NCBI GenBank assembly: GCA_017554305.1
Contig: JAFZIN010000007.1
Location: 1 to 64,000, forward strand
From: Bacteroidales bacterium
GTDB taxonomy: Bacteria; Bacteroidota; Bacteroidia; Bacteroidales; UBA932
Reading direction: 5' to 3'
Length of the DNA stretch: 64,000 nucleotides
A program made the position numbers and the translations under genes. Below, piece after piece: positions 19,989 to 28,251 of this stretch (positions are counted from its first letter, which is position 1; the number at the start of each line of letters is the position of its first letter). The notes under the pieces are model-generated. The model worked only from the letters and a program-made list of their open reading frames with translations, was not told the DNA's origin and searched no databases.

Positions 19989-20036
19989 AGTCACAAAAAA
20001 AGAGAAGACCGTCTGGTCTTCTCTTTTTTTGTGACT
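19989..20036 (-). terminator. 22-bp perfect palindrome overlapping the tRNA-Arg 3' end
   Basis: Arms 19989-20010 and 20015-20036 are perfect reverse complements around a four-base loop and contain A7/T7 tracts. As at tRNA-Leu, exactly the last five bases of the tRNA gene are inside the arm. Confidence 0.75.
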
Positions 20037-20105
20037 CCGGCAGGGCTCAAACCTGCAACCTTCTGATCCGTAGTCAGATGCTCTATTCAATTGAGCTACG
20101 GAGCC
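20032..20105 (-). tRNA. tRNA-Arg (ACG)
   Basis: 74 nt. The acceptor GGCTCCG pairs with CGGAGTC (one G-U). The anticodon stem UCUGA/UCAGA encloses CUACGGA, giving ACG; the A is normally deaminated to inosine. The T arm contains GGTTTGAGCCC. CCA is not encoded. It lies 18 bases after rplS on the same strand and is probably co-transcribed with it. Confidence 0.93.
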
Positions 20106-20123
20106 AGATATAGAGGAAACTGA

Positions 20124-20507
20124 TTACTCAGCCTCAGTTTTAGCCTCAGCTCCGCGAGCGAAACTCTTCTCCTTAATGCGGGCCTTCTTACCGGTTAAGT
20201 CTCTCAGATAGAAGATTCTTGCTCTTCTTACCTTACCAACCTTATCTACAGAGATCTTATCTATAAAAGGTGAGAACAAAGGGAATATTCTCTCAACTCC
20301 AACACCGTTAGAAATCTTTCTTACGGTAAAAGTCTGAGTAGCACCCTCTCCACGTCTTTGAATGCAAACGCCTTTAAAGTTCTGGAGTCTCTCCTTGTCA
20401 CCCTCTTTAATCTTGTAAGTGACTGTAATTGTGTCACCTGCCTTAAATGCAGGAAATTCTTTCTGCTCTCCGGCAAAAGCCTGCTGAGCTACTTTAATTA
20501 AATCCAT
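20124..20507 (-). CDS. rplS: 50S ribosomal protein L19
   Basis: 127 residues. [33 protein letters not shown] and the later [18 protein letters not shown] and [23 protein letters not shown] are diagnostic for bL19. It sits at the 30S-50S interface. The short Ala/Glu C-terminal tail is common in Bacteroidota. An ideal promoter lies at 20620-20650, leaving a leader of about 105 bases with hairpin potential, and a tRNA-Arg gene follows after 18 bases. The gene stands apart from its usual partners trmD and rimM. Confidence 0.96.
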   Translation of the reverse strand: MDLIKVAQQAFAGEQKEFPAFKAGDTITVTYKIKEGDKERLQNFKGVCIQRRGEGATQTFTVRKISNGVGVERIFPLFSPFIDKISVDKVGKVRRARIFYLRDLTGKKARIKEKSFARGAEAKTEAE

Positions 20508-20613
20508 TTCTCTCTAATTTTAATTCAGCAACATTGTACCAAAAGCACTACCAGTCAATTTCTCAGTGTCTTACGGCCGCCTTGGCCTATACAAGAGGTT
20601 GCCTTCGGTTTTG
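20508..20613 (-). promoter_or_regulatory. rplS 5' leader, candidate L19 autoregulatory RNA
   Basis: The promoter predicts a 105-nt untranslated leader. It contains GGCC-AAGGC-GGCC and neighbouring repeats that can fold. Ribosomal-protein leaders that bind their own product are known for several proteins in Bacteroidia; whether this one belongs to a described L19 motif is not tested. Confidence 0.4.
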
Positions 20614-20619
20614 GGACTG

Positions 20620-20650
20620 CAAAAATAGAAATTATTTCCAAACTTCCAAA
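20620..20650 (-). promoter_or_regulatory. promoter of rplS
   Basis: Minus strand TTTG (20650-20647), 19 bases, TATTTTTG (20627-20620): both consensus elements at ideal spacing. Confidence 0.7.
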
Positions 20651-20662
20651 ATAAGCGCGCAA

Positions 20663-21823
20663 CTATTTTCCGGCCTTATACATAGCTCCGCCTATACAAT
20701 CGTATGCGGCACCGGTAACGCTGCTCATACAGTTAGGCTGATCTGCAATGTAAAGCGCTCCTAAAAAGGCAAATATGAGCGCCTCCTTAAACTTCACCGT
20801 AAGGGAATCAGGAACTATGAAGGTGCAGCCGGGTGCGTTAAAACGGATTCTCTCCATCAGATACTTGTTAAAGGCGCCGCCTCCCGTAACCAGAACCTTT
20901 GGGGTGTTGGCTCCTGTCTGTTTGGTATTGAGAGATATCTGATAAGCCGCATGCTCCGTAAAGGTGGCCAGTTTGTCTGCCATTGTAAGCGGCATCCCCT
21001 TCTCATTCAAGGTGCTGTCTATAAGCGGAATAACCTCCTTCTCCACCCACTCTCTGCCAAGAGATTTAGGCCCGGACTGGGAATAGAACGGAAGAGCGTT
21101 CAGTTTTGCCAGCAGTTCTCTGTGAATTGTGCCGCTTTTAGCCATTTCTCCGTCCTTATCATAATCCAGCCCTATCTGCCTGGTATAGTGATTTAAAACG
21201 TAGTTAACAGGGGAAATATCGTGTGCCAGACGGGCGCTCTTTCCGTTAAGAAGCCCCTCACAGGAGATATTGGAAAAGCCGCCAATGTTGAGGCAGTAAT
21301 CGTATGCGCCAAAGAGGTGACGGTCACCTATTGGAACAAGAGGAGCCCCCTGCCCTCCCAGAGCCACATCTGTTGTTCTGAAATCACACACGGCATCAAC
21401 ACCGGTAAGCGCAGCAATGGCGGCGCCGCACCCTATCTGCCCGGTAAAGAAGAGATTAGGCTGGTGAAACACGGTCTGCCCGTGAGAAGCAATAATGGAG
21501 ACCTCCCTCTTACTGTCTGAGCAGATGCCTGTTACGGGAATAAGCGAGTGGCGCTCCATAAAGACCTTAACCCTCTCTCCAAGGAACATGCCGTAATCTG
21601 AATGGAGCAGCGCATACTCCTCTGCAGTCATCTTCTGCGCCCTGGAAAGACGCTCCTTTAACGGCTTTGGAAAAGGCTCATCCTCAGCATTTAAGGTCTC
21701 ATAACTCCACTTCCCCTCCTTAAAGAAAAAACGAGCGTGACAGATATCAAGTCCGTCTAAAGAGGTACCGCTCATAAGGCCAATTATGCCAACTCCGTTT
21801 TCAAAATCGTATATCCTTTTCAT
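20663..21823 (-). CDS. anmK: anhydro-N-acetylmuramic acid kinase
   Basis: 386 residues, the usual AnmK length. GIIGLMSGTSLDGLDICHARF opens the protein (phosphate loop), followed by SHGQTVFHQP, the catalytic region CDFRTTDVALGGQGAPLVPIGD, NIGGFSNIS, and VTGGGAFNKYLMERI near the end. It phosphorylates 1,6-anhydroMurNAc and opens the ring to MurNAc-6-phosphate, recovering wall sugars released by lytic transglycosylases. It is the last gene of the grpE-dnaJ-M23 string, 12 bases after the M23 gene. Its pathway links with the AmgK/MurU-like pair at 54598-56820 and the MltF-like enzyme at 60693. Confidence 0.93.
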   Translation of the reverse strand: MKRIYDFENGVGIIGLMSGTSLDGLDICHARFFFKEGKWSYETLNAEDEPFPKPLKERLSRAQKMTAEEYALLHSDYGMFLGERVKVFMERHSLIPVTGICSDSKREVSIIASHGQTVFHQPNLFFTGQIGCGAAIAALTGVDAVCDFRTTDVALGGQGAPLVPIGDRHLFGAYDYCLNIGGFSNISCEGLLNGKSARLAHDISPVNYVLNHYTRQIGLDYDKDGEMAKSGTIHRELLAKLNALPFYSQSGPKSLGREWVEKEVIPLIDSTLNEKGMPLTMADKLATFTEHAAYQISLNTKQTGANTPKVLVTGGGAFNKYLMERIRFNAPGCTFIVPDSLTVKFKEALIFAFLGALYIADQPNCMSSVTGAAYDCIGGAMYKAGK

Positions 21824-21835
21824 AATCAGATACTT

Positions 21836-23605
21836 TTACCACTTAAAACTGCGCCTTACAACCTGCTTGTTGCCCACATTGTCCTTAACCGTTACCACAA
21901 GGCTGTGCATTCTTCCCCTGGAAAGCCCGGCATCATAGAGCGGAATCTCCAGCGTACTTGTCTTTCCATCATGCTCAGCCACAACCCAATGGCCGTCTAT
22001 CTCACAATTGAAACTATTTATTCCCGATAGTTTATCTTTTATTGTAATCTTTATTGAAGAGCCTTTAACCAAAGCCCCCTCTTTCACTCTTACCGTCACC
22101 TCCGGAGGGAGGATATCTGCTGTAACACAGTACTTTCCAAAGCCGCCCACCTTTGCAGTAAGAACGCCGGTAAGAGCGTTGTAACTGCCGCCTACTCCGG
22201 AAAGTGAGCCGTTTCTGCCAACTCTTGCCAGAAGCACCTTATCTTTAATACCCACAGGTACAGAGGCTTGTATCTCTATCTCCATAGATTTATGCAGCGG
22301 AACATTCTCATCTCCTATCTTCCAAAGAGCGCTCATTGGAGGAATATCTGCGGAACTTTTATAGAGTTCACTCTCTTTAACAATCTCAATGTAGCCGTCT
22401 CTGTAGAGCGCTCCTTCCGGTATCTTAACCTTCAGTCCGTCAAATGAATAGACATTCTCCGTATTCCATTTCATAAACTCTCCTTTTGGGGCAAAAGGAA
22501 CTGCGGAGGTAAAGAGCGAATCCACTCTCTTTACAGTATAATCTGCAGAGGTAAGGTTTCCGTAAACATCGGAAACCTTAACGGTAATTGTGTGAGAGGC
22601 CGTATCCTGAAGAGTTATAACTCCGTCATTAACAGCGGTTATCCTGTCTGAGAGCTTATTGGCAGGATCAACCTGAGTTTTAACGTAGTAACGGGAGGTG
22701 CTTCTTCTAAGAGGAGTATCCAAAAGTGAAGCAATGTAGCGGCCGGTGGAGTATGGAATGTTGCCTTCCGTAAATGAGAAAACAGAGGTGCTGTCTATCA
22801 GAACCTCATATTTATAAACCGCTAATTTTCCGTTGGTTCCCTCCATAAGGTCGTATGCATCTACTGCAACATAGAAGGAGCGCGGAACCGCAGTTACGCT
22901 ATCTTTGGCAGCAGGAACGGGGAATGTGTAGAGCGCTCCGTAAAGAGTGGCGCACCCCACAAAACGGACATCTCTTATTAGCGGAGAAGTTTTATCTGAG
23001 AGGTTGTAAATATCTGTCAGTTGCAGGTTTACAGGAGTCCCCTCCTCATCCAGAACTTCAAAATGAAGATGCGGACCGCCGGAAGAGCCGCTGTTACCGG
23101 AGTATGCAATCAAATCTCCGCGCTTTACCAAAAGTGAATCTTTAGGAAAATCAATGGCCTGGTTCCAGCTCTTCTCCCTATACTGTTTATCTCTTACAAG
23201 TTTCTGATACTTAGGCGCAAAACGCAGAAGGTGGCCATAAATTGTTCTGTAGCCGGAGGGGTGCGTCACCTCTATCATATTGCCGAATCCCCAGGCGGAA
23301 ACCGTTATGCGTGAGACATACCCCTCATCTGCAGCAAAGATTTTCCTGCCGGTTGTGCCTGCGGTTCTCATATCGAGTCCGCAGTGAAAGTGATTGCCGC
23401 GCAGCTCTCCGTAGGTTCCCGCAAAACCATTGTAAGATTCTATCGGGAGTAAGAAAGAAGATACAGCCTCCTTTTGGGCGGAGAGGTTCACGCCTATATC
23501 ACTGCTTTGAGAGAAGAGTGAAGTTGAATAGAGTGTAAAAAAAGCAAAAAGAGCAACTCCAATCATCTTGGAAGCCGCTCTCTTTATGCCTTTTACTAAG
23601 CTCAT
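21836..23605 (-). CDS. M23 peptidase with long C-terminal beta-rich region
   Basis: 589 residues. After a signal/anchor helix (MIGVALFAFFTLYSTSLFS) the M23 domain spans about 45-200 with HFHCGLDMRT (HxxxD), FGNMIEVTH, YGHL and GGPHLHFEV (HxH), so it is predicted active. The remaining 380 residues are beta-rich and Ig-like, with YGNLTSADY, KVKIPEGALYRDGYIEI and a final DNVGNKQVVRRSF, resembling the Bacteroidota M23 proteins with a C-terminal adhesin-like part. It probably trims peptidoglycan in the periplasm. It lies two bases after dnaJ and before anmK, an odd mix of heat-shock and wall genes. Confidence 0.85.
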   Translation of the reverse strand: MSLVKGIKRAASKMIGVALFAFFTLYSTSLFSQSSDIGVNLSAQKEAVSSFLLPIESYNGFAGTYGELRGNHFHCGLDMRTAGTTGRKIFAADEGYVSRITVSAWGFGNMIEVTHPSGYRTIYGHLLRFAPKYQKLVRDKQYREKSWNQAIDFPKDSLLVKRGDLIAYSGNSGSSGGPHLHFEVLDEEGTPVNLQLTDIYNLSDKTSPLIRDVRFVGCATLYGALYTFPVPAAKDSVTAVPRSFYVAVDAYDLMEGTNGKLAVYKYEVLIDSTSVFSFTEGNIPYSTGRYIASLLDTPLRRSTSRYYVKTQVDPANKLSDRITAVNDGVITLQDTASHTITVKVSDVYGNLTSADYTVKRVDSLFTSAVPFAPKGEFMKWNTENVYSFDGLKVKIPEGALYRDGYIEIVKESELYKSSADIPPMSALWKIGDENVPLHKSMEIEIQASVPVGIKDKVLLARVGRNGSLSGVGGSYNALTGVLTAKVGGFGKYCVTADILPPEVTVRVKEGALVKGSSIKITIKDKLSGINSFNCEIDGHWVVAEHDGKTSTLEIPLYDAGLSRGRMHSLVVTVKDNVGNKQVVRRSFKW

Positions 23606-23607
23606 AA

Positions 23608-24786
23608 TTACCTGAAGAACCTCTTAATCTTGTCTATAAAACTCTGACGGTCAGACTTTGACGGAATTGGAGTAAAGGACGGACATCCTTTGAGTTTCTC
23701 CACCAGTGCCTTCTCCTCTGCAGAGAGTTTGGTTGGAATCCACACCTGAACATAGACGTGGAGGTCTCCCCTTCCGTAACCGTTAACGTCCGGCACTCCT
23801 TTTCCTCTGATTCTTAGGTCTGTACCGCTCTGAGTTCCGGCCGGAATCTTAATCTTGAGTTTGCCGGTTACTGCCGGAATCTCTGCCTCACAGCCGTTTA
23901 TAGCATCCGGAATACTTATGAAGAGCGGATAAATCAGATCATTACCGTCTCTCTCAAAATCTTTGTGAGGTTCCTCCTCAATGGCAACAAAGAGGTCTCC
24001 GTTTATGCCGCCGTTGCGGGCTGCATTTCCCTTGCCCTGAACGGTAAGAGTCATACCCTGTGCAACGCCTGCAGGAACCTTAAATACAATCTCTTCCGGA
24101 GCTTTAACAAGTCCGCTTCCGCCGCACTTACGGCAAGGTTTCTCAATTACCTTACCTGTTCCGTTACAGCGAGGGCAAGGAGACTGTGTCTGGGTAATTC
24201 CAAAGATTGAACGGGCCGTACGGACAACATATCCTGTTCCCTTACAATCCGGGCAGGTCTTTATATCTGCCTCACTTGCAGCACCTTTACCGCCGCAATC
24301 AGGGCAGGCAACCAGTTTTGTCACCTTAACTCTCTTCTCCACGCCGCTCATTATCTCCTCCAGAGTGAGCTTCATACGGATACGGATATCGCTGCCGCGC
24401 TCCACACGTCTTCCGCCGCCGGAACCGCCTCCGCCAAACATATCTCCGAATATATCTCCAAATCCGCCACCGCCGCCAAATCTGCCGCCGAATATATCTC
24501 CAAAGTTGCGGAAGATATCCTCTACAGAGAAGCCCTGTCCGCCGCCGAATCCTCCTGCACCCTCTGCAGCAAAGCCAAACTGGTCATAACGCTTTCTCTT
24601 TGCATCATCTGAGAGAACGTCATACGCCTCAGCCGCCTCCTTAAACTTCTCCTCAGCCTCTTTGTTTCCCGGATTTCGGTCTGGGTGGTACTGAAGCGCA
24701 AGTTTACGGTACGCCTTCTTAATATCCTCAGCAGAAGCGTCTTTGGAGACGCCCAACACCTCGTAATAATCTCTTTTTTCTGCCAT
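23608..24786 (-). CDS. dnaJ: chaperone DnaJ (Hsp40)
   Basis: 392 residues, full type I layout. J domain 1-70 with the HPD triad (YHPDRNPGN), a Gly/Phe-rich region at about 75-130 with repeats such as [10 protein letters not shown], four zinc-knuckle CxxCxGxG motifs ([32 protein letters not shown]) and the C-terminal substrate domain. It hands unfolded clients to DnaK and stimulates its ATPase. It is 12 bases after grpE; dnaK is separate at 32223. Confidence 0.96.
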   Translation of the reverse strand: MAEKRDYYEVLGVSKDASAEDIKKAYRKLALQYHPDRNPGNKEAEEKFKEAAEAYDVLSDDAKRKRYDQFGFAAEGAGGFGGGQGFSVEDIFRNFGDIFGGRFGGGGGFGDIFGDMFGGGGSGGGRRVERGSDIRIRMKLTLEEIMSGVEKRVKVTKLVACPDCGGKGAASEADIKTCPDCKGTGYVVRTARSIFGITQTQSPCPRCNGTGKVIEKPCRKCGGSGLVKAPEEIVFKVPAGVAQGMTLTVQGKGNAARNGGINGDLFVAIEEEPHKDFERDGNDLIYPLFISIPDAINGCEAEIPAVTGKLKIKIPAGTQSGTDLRIRGKGVPDVNGYGRGDLHVYVQVWIPTKLSAEEKALVEKLKGCPSFTPIPSKSDRQSFIDKIKRFFR

Positions 24787-24798
24787 CTTCTATCCCTA

Positions 24799-25404
24799 TT
24801 AAATTCCAATAACAACTTTTGCAAAACGGATAACCTTGCCGCCCAGTTTGTAACCCTTCTGAACAACCTCCACAACCTTGCCCTTGAGTTTCTCCTCAGG
24901 AGCCGGAATCTGTGCCACAGCCTCGTGTTCATCCGTATCAAACTCCTTACCCACAGCCTCTATCTCTTCCAGTCCCTTGGACTTGAGAGTGCTAACCAAC
25001 TTCTTGTAAATGAGTTCAGTTCCCTCTTTTGCAGCCTCACTTCCCTCTGCCTTTGAAAGCGCCTCCAACGCCCTCTCAAAATCATCTACAACAGGGAGCA
25101 GATCCTTAATAACCCCCTTTGCTGCAGTATCTACCAGTTCCAACTTCTCCTGGGCGGAACGGCGGCGGAAATTGTCAAACTCAGCCATAAGGTAATGATA
25201 CTCCTTCTTCTGAGCCTCAACCGCCTCCTTCTGAGTATCCAATGCAGCTTTAAGCTCATCTACAGCCTTTTGCATGGCTTCCTCTGCGCTCTCCTCTGCA
25301 CTCTCTTTCTCCTTAGCGGCAGCCTCCTCAGTTTCCGCAACATTATTCTTTTCTTCATCTATAACCTCCTCGGAGGTCATTTTCTTTTTATTTTTATGTG
25401 ACAT
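24799..25404 (-). CDS. grpE: nucleotide exchange factor GrpE
   Basis: 201 residues from the ATG at 25404. It has a long charged coiled coil (about 30-95, EEAAAKEKESAEESAEEAM then MAEFDNFRRRSAQEK) and the C-terminal beta domain ending KLGGKVIRFAKVVIG. It releases ADP from DnaK. The start at 25404 is supported by a TATATTTG promoter box at 25425-25432, only 20 bases upstream, which excludes the longer reading. A TGACA-N3-TGTCC motif lies further upstream at 25474-25486 and resembles one before dnaK. Confidence 0.94.
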   Translation of the reverse strand: MSHKNKKKMTSEEVIDEEKNNVAETEEAAAKEKESAEESAEEAMQKAVDELKAALDTQKEAVEAQKKEYHYLMAEFDNFRRRSAQEKLELVDTAAKGVIKDLLPVVDDFERALEALSKAEGSEAAKEGTELIYKKLVSTLKSKGLEEIEAVGKEFDTDEHEAVAQIPAPEEKLKGKVVEVVQKGYKLGGKVIRFAKVVIGI

Positions 25405-25424
25405 AATCCTAATTTTTGAACGCC

Positions 25425-25432
25425 CAAATATA
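25425..25432 (-). promoter_or_regulatory. promoter -7 element for grpE operon
   Basis: Minus strand TATATTTG, with no perfect TTTG at -33. The operon read from it is grpE-dnaJ-M23-anmK. Confidence 0.55.
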
Positions 25433-25473
25433 GGGCAAATCTTTTGCCACTCCCACACTTATATATTGGCAAA

Positions 25474-25486
25474 GGACAATTTGTCA
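25474..25486. promoter_or_regulatory. TGNCA-type paired motif, possible heat-shock element
   Basis: Minus strand TGACA-AAT-TGTCC. A related TGTCA-TTT-TGGCA lies before dnaK at 32105-32117. It overlaps the -33 element of the divergent transporter gene. Confidence 0.3.
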
Positions 25487-25513
25487 TACTTCCACATTAT
25501 TGTCTTACATTTG
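25480..25513 (+). promoter_or_regulatory. promoter of the TauE/SafE gene
   Basis: TTTG at 25480-25483, 22 bases, TACATTTG at 25506-25513. The start codon is 24 bases further. Confidence 0.55.
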
Positions 25514-25536
25514 TTGCAAATTTGACACCCGCACCA

Positions 25537-26331
25537 ATGATTGAGCAGATTCAGACATTTCTTGCCACCACTCCCGTAACAGATTACAGGATGATAATCC
25601 TGCTAATCTCAGTGGGCATTTTTGTGGGTTTCATAAACACCATTGCGGGAATGGCCACCGCCCTCTCTTACGGCCTCTTTATGATGATGGGTCTGCCTAT
25701 TAACGTAGCCAACGGCACAACCCGCGTAGGCGTTCTGCTTCAGTTCATTACAACAAGCGCCATCTTTAAGAAAAAGGGCTACCTCAATGTAAAGACCGGC
25801 TGGAAAGTGGGCATACCCGTTGGCCTGGGTGCCATCTTTGGAGCACTTTTGGCCGCCGTGCTCAAAGTGAAAGTGATTGAGATAGTTATGGCTATCCTCC
25901 TCCCGATAATTTGTCTGCTCCTTTTCATAGATAAGAGCCGTCTTGCCAGAATCAACACGGAATCTAAGAACTCCAACCTTCTCATCTTTCTGATATTTAC
26001 CGTTATAGGAGTTTACGGCGGATTCACTCATTCCGGAGTAGGACTGCTGATTATGTTTGGTAGTTTCTTCTTCCTGGGGCTGGATATGATACGCTCCAAC
26101 GCCATTAAGCAGTTTGCCGTAACCATCTATACCCCACTGGCACTTACAGTCTTCATCATTTACGGACAGGTTAACTGGACCATTGCCCTAATCTATGCCA
26201 TAGGCAACATAATTGGCGGCGTGGCAGGCTCTTACGCCTCCATAAAGGGCGGAGAAAAGTTCATAAAGGTCTTTGTGACAATAGTCATTGTGATAATGAG
26301 TACCTTCTTAATACTCAAGCAGTTCAGATAG
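25537..26331 (+). CDS. TauE/SafE-family membrane transporter
   Basis: 264 residues from the ATG at 25537, chosen because a two-element promoter ends at 25513. About eight hydrophobic segments, with the family repeat GFINTIAGMATALSYG in the first half and GVYGGFTHSGVGLLIMFG in the second, plus a closing KVFVTIVIVIMSTFLILKQF. TauE/SafE proteins export sulfite, sulfoacetate or other organic anions through the inner membrane; the substrate here is not evident and no sulfur genes are near. It converges on the HAD gene with a two-base gap. Confidence 0.85.
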   Translation: MIEQIQTFLATTPVTDYRMIILLISVGIFVGFINTIAGMATALSYGLFMMMGLPINVANGTTRVGVLLQFITTSAIFKKKGYLNVKTGWKVGIPVGLGAIFGALLAAVLKVKVIEIVMAILLPIICLLLFIDKSRLARINTESKNSNLLIFLIFTVIGVYGGFTHSGVGLLIMFGSFFFLGLDMIRSNAIKQFAVTIYTPLALTVFIIYGQVNWTIALIYAIGNIIGGVAGSYASIKGGEKFIKVFVTIVIVIMSTFLILKQFR

Positions 26332-26333
26332 AA

Positions 26334-27122
26334 CTACAAAATTCCCAGACGCAGCAGAGCCTTTGCAACCCCATCAGAATCAACATCTTCCGTAATATAG
26401 TCTGAGGCAGCACGCACATCTTCTGTGGCATTGCCCATGCAGACACTTATAGCAGTATGCTCCAGCATTGGAATATCGTTCCCGCCATCTCCAAAGGAGA
26501 GCGTATCTTTAAGGTCTATCTTAAAGAGTTCCAGCATCTTGTCTATGCCGTAGGCCTTAGTTACTCCTGTCTCGTTCACATCTGCAAAGAGCGGATTCCA
26601 GACGCTGGCGGTACAGCCCGTAAGCCAGTCTCTCATAAGTTCATCCAACTCCCTTCCCCTCAAATAGATACACATCTGGTACACATCTTTTTCAATTATC
26701 TCCTCCAACGGCAGAACCACCGGCGGAGCAACCCCTACCACCCTTGCAATCTCCTCTGCCACATCAGACTGACGGTTCAGATAGTAGTTATCCGAACACA
26801 TAAAAGAGAGGGGGAACTGAGGCAGACTCTCATCTTTCAGGCGTTTATAGATAGCCTCCAACTGGCTCTTAGGCAGCCTCCTACCAAAGAGCATCTTCTT
26901 ATCTTTGTCATAACAGGTTGCTCCGTTGTTTGCAACGTATCCGTCAAACTGCAACCCGTCCAGAACACCGGTCATCTTAACCATACGGCCGGTAGAAATG
27001 AAAACCTTGATTCCCTTCTCTCTCAGAGCCTTCAGAACGCGCACATTGCTCTCTGTAACTCTGTGAGTCTTAAAGGAAACCAAGGTTCCGTCTATATCAA
27101 AAAATATCGCTTTTACAGCCAC
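26334..27122 (-). CDS. HAD-superfamily (Cof-type) sugar-phosphate phosphatase
   Basis: 262 residues. Motif I FFDIDGTLV holds the nucleophile Asp; motif II is VFISTGR, and motif III/IV is SFGDGGNDIPMLE. The large Cof-type cap (residues about 85-185) points to sugar phosphates, FMN or PLP as substrates. The start is GTG at 27122, overlapping the aldolase stop by one base (TAGTG), so it is translated with the glycolytic aldolase; a role on a phosphorylated sugar is a fair inference. Confidence 0.85.
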   Translation of the reverse strand: MAVKAIFFDIDGTLVSFKTHRVTESNVRVLKALREKGIKVFISTGRMVKMTGVLDGLQFDGYVANNGATCYDKDKKMLFGRRLPKSQLEAIYKRLKDESLPQFPLSFMCSDNYYLNRQSDVAEEIARVVGVAPPVVLPLEEIIEKDVYQMCIYLRGRELDELMRDWLTGCTASVWNPLFADVNETGVTKAYGIDKMLELFKIDLKDTLSFGDGGNDIPMLEHTAISVCMGNATEDVRAASDYITEDVDSDGVAKALLRLGIL

Positions 27123-28120
27123 TAAGCCTTACCGTCTGAACCAAGTACGTTTACAATCTTGTGCTCATAAAGCTTCTGCATCTCATCTCTTGCAGGGCCC
27201 AGATATTTACGAGGGTCAAACTCGCCAGGTTTCTCATTGAATACCTTGCGGATCATAGCTGTCATAGCAAGACGAGAGTCTGAATCTATGTTAATCTTGC
27301 AAACTGCACTCTTGGCTGCCTTGCGAAGCTGCTCCTCAGGAATACCAACAGCATCTGGAAGTTTGCCGCCGTTCTCGTCTATAATCTTAACATATTCCTG
27401 TGGTACTGAAGAAGATCCGTGGAGTACAATTGGGAATCCAGGGAGTTTCTTCTCAATCTCCTCAAGAACGTCAAATGCCAATGGAGGTGGAACCAGAAGG
27501 CCTGTCTTAGGGTCTCTTGTGCACTGCTCAGGTTTAAATTTGTAAGCACCGTGAGAAGTACCTATTGAGATAGCCAAAGAGTCACATCCCGTCTTGCTTG
27601 TGAAGTCTATAACCTCCTCCGGACGAGTGTAATGAGACTCCTCTGCAGCAACCTCATCCTCAACGCCTGCAAGCACTCCCAACTCAGCCTCAACAGTTAC
27701 GTCATACTGGTGAGCGTAATCTACAACCTTCTTTGTAAGTGCAACATTCTCATCGTAAGGGAGAGCGGAACCGTCTATCATAACAGATGAGAAGCCCATA
27801 TCTACGCAGCTCTTGCAAAGCTCAAATGAATCACCGTGATCCAAATGGAGAACAATCTGAGGATTCTCCCAACCCAGCTCCTTTGCATACTCAACAGCGC
27901 CCTGAGCCATATATCTCAAAAGTGTCTGATTTGCATAGTTTCTGGCACCCTTACTAACCTGAAGAATAACAGGAGATCTCTTCTCTGCAGCAGCCTTAAT
28001 AATGGCCTGCAACTGCTCCATATTGTTGAAATTGAAGGCCGGAATGGCATATCCGCCCTTTACTGCCTTTGCAAACATCTCTCTGGTGTTAACAAGACCT
28101 AACTCTTTGAAACTTACCAT
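27122..28120 (-). CDS. fba: class II fructose-bisphosphate aldolase
   Basis: 332 residues. Class II zinc aldolase: GGYAIPAFNFNNMEQ near the start, the zinc/catalytic LHLDHGDSFELC (HxDH), SVMIDGSALPYDEN, VEAELGVLAG, then GTSHGAYKF and VLHGSSSVPQEY with further zinc His ligands. It splits fructose-1,6-bisphosphate to DHAP and G3P. Length and the VPQEY segment fit the long class IIB-like Bacteroidales enzyme. A TACTTTTG box at 28203-28210 (minus) predicts a 75-nt leader. Confidence 0.93.
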   Translation of the reverse strand: MVSFKELGLVNTREMFAKAVKGGYAIPAFNFNNMEQLQAIIKAAAEKRSPVILQVSKGARNYANQTLLRYMAQGAVEYAKELGWENPQIVLHLDHGDSFELCKSCVDMGFSSVMIDGSALPYDENVALTKKVVDYAHQYDVTVEAELGVLAGVEDEVAAEESHYTRPEEVIDFTSKTGCDSLAISIGTSHGAYKFKPEQCTRDPKTGLLVPPPLAFDVLEEIEKKLPGFPIVLHGSSSVPQEYVKIIDENGGKLPDAVGIPEEQLRKAAKSAVCKINIDSDSRLAMTAMIRKVFNEKPGEFDPRKYLGPARDEMQKLYEHKIVNVLGSDGKA

Positions 28121-28202
28121 AATACTCTTTTATTTATAATAATTTTTAACTTTCTTTTCCTCCCGATAGATTAACTTCTCCCCCTCTTTCCAAAAACCGC
28201 CG

Positions 28203-28210
28203 CAAAAGTA
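28203..28210 (-). promoter_or_regulatory. promoter -7 element for fba
   Basis: Minus strand TACTTTTG matches TAnnTTTG. It lies 12 bases from the divergent gmk box. Confidence 0.45.
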
Positions 28211-28221
28211 GTAATTATTAT

Positions 28222-28229
28222 TAACTTTG
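28222..28229 (+). promoter_or_regulatory. promoter -7 element for gmk
   Basis: TAACTTTG, 22 bases before the gmk ATG. Confidence 0.5.
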
Positions 28230-28251
28230 CACATAGTTATAATTTGTAATT

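Noticed and set aside
19839-20090. An 83-codon minus-strand frame over tRNA-Arg and repeat B
   Set aside because: Same reason: it reads through the tRNA, palindrome and repeat.
24365-24589. Pro-rich plus-strand frame opposite dnaJ
   Set aside because: It is the complement of the DnaJ Gly/Phe-rich region.
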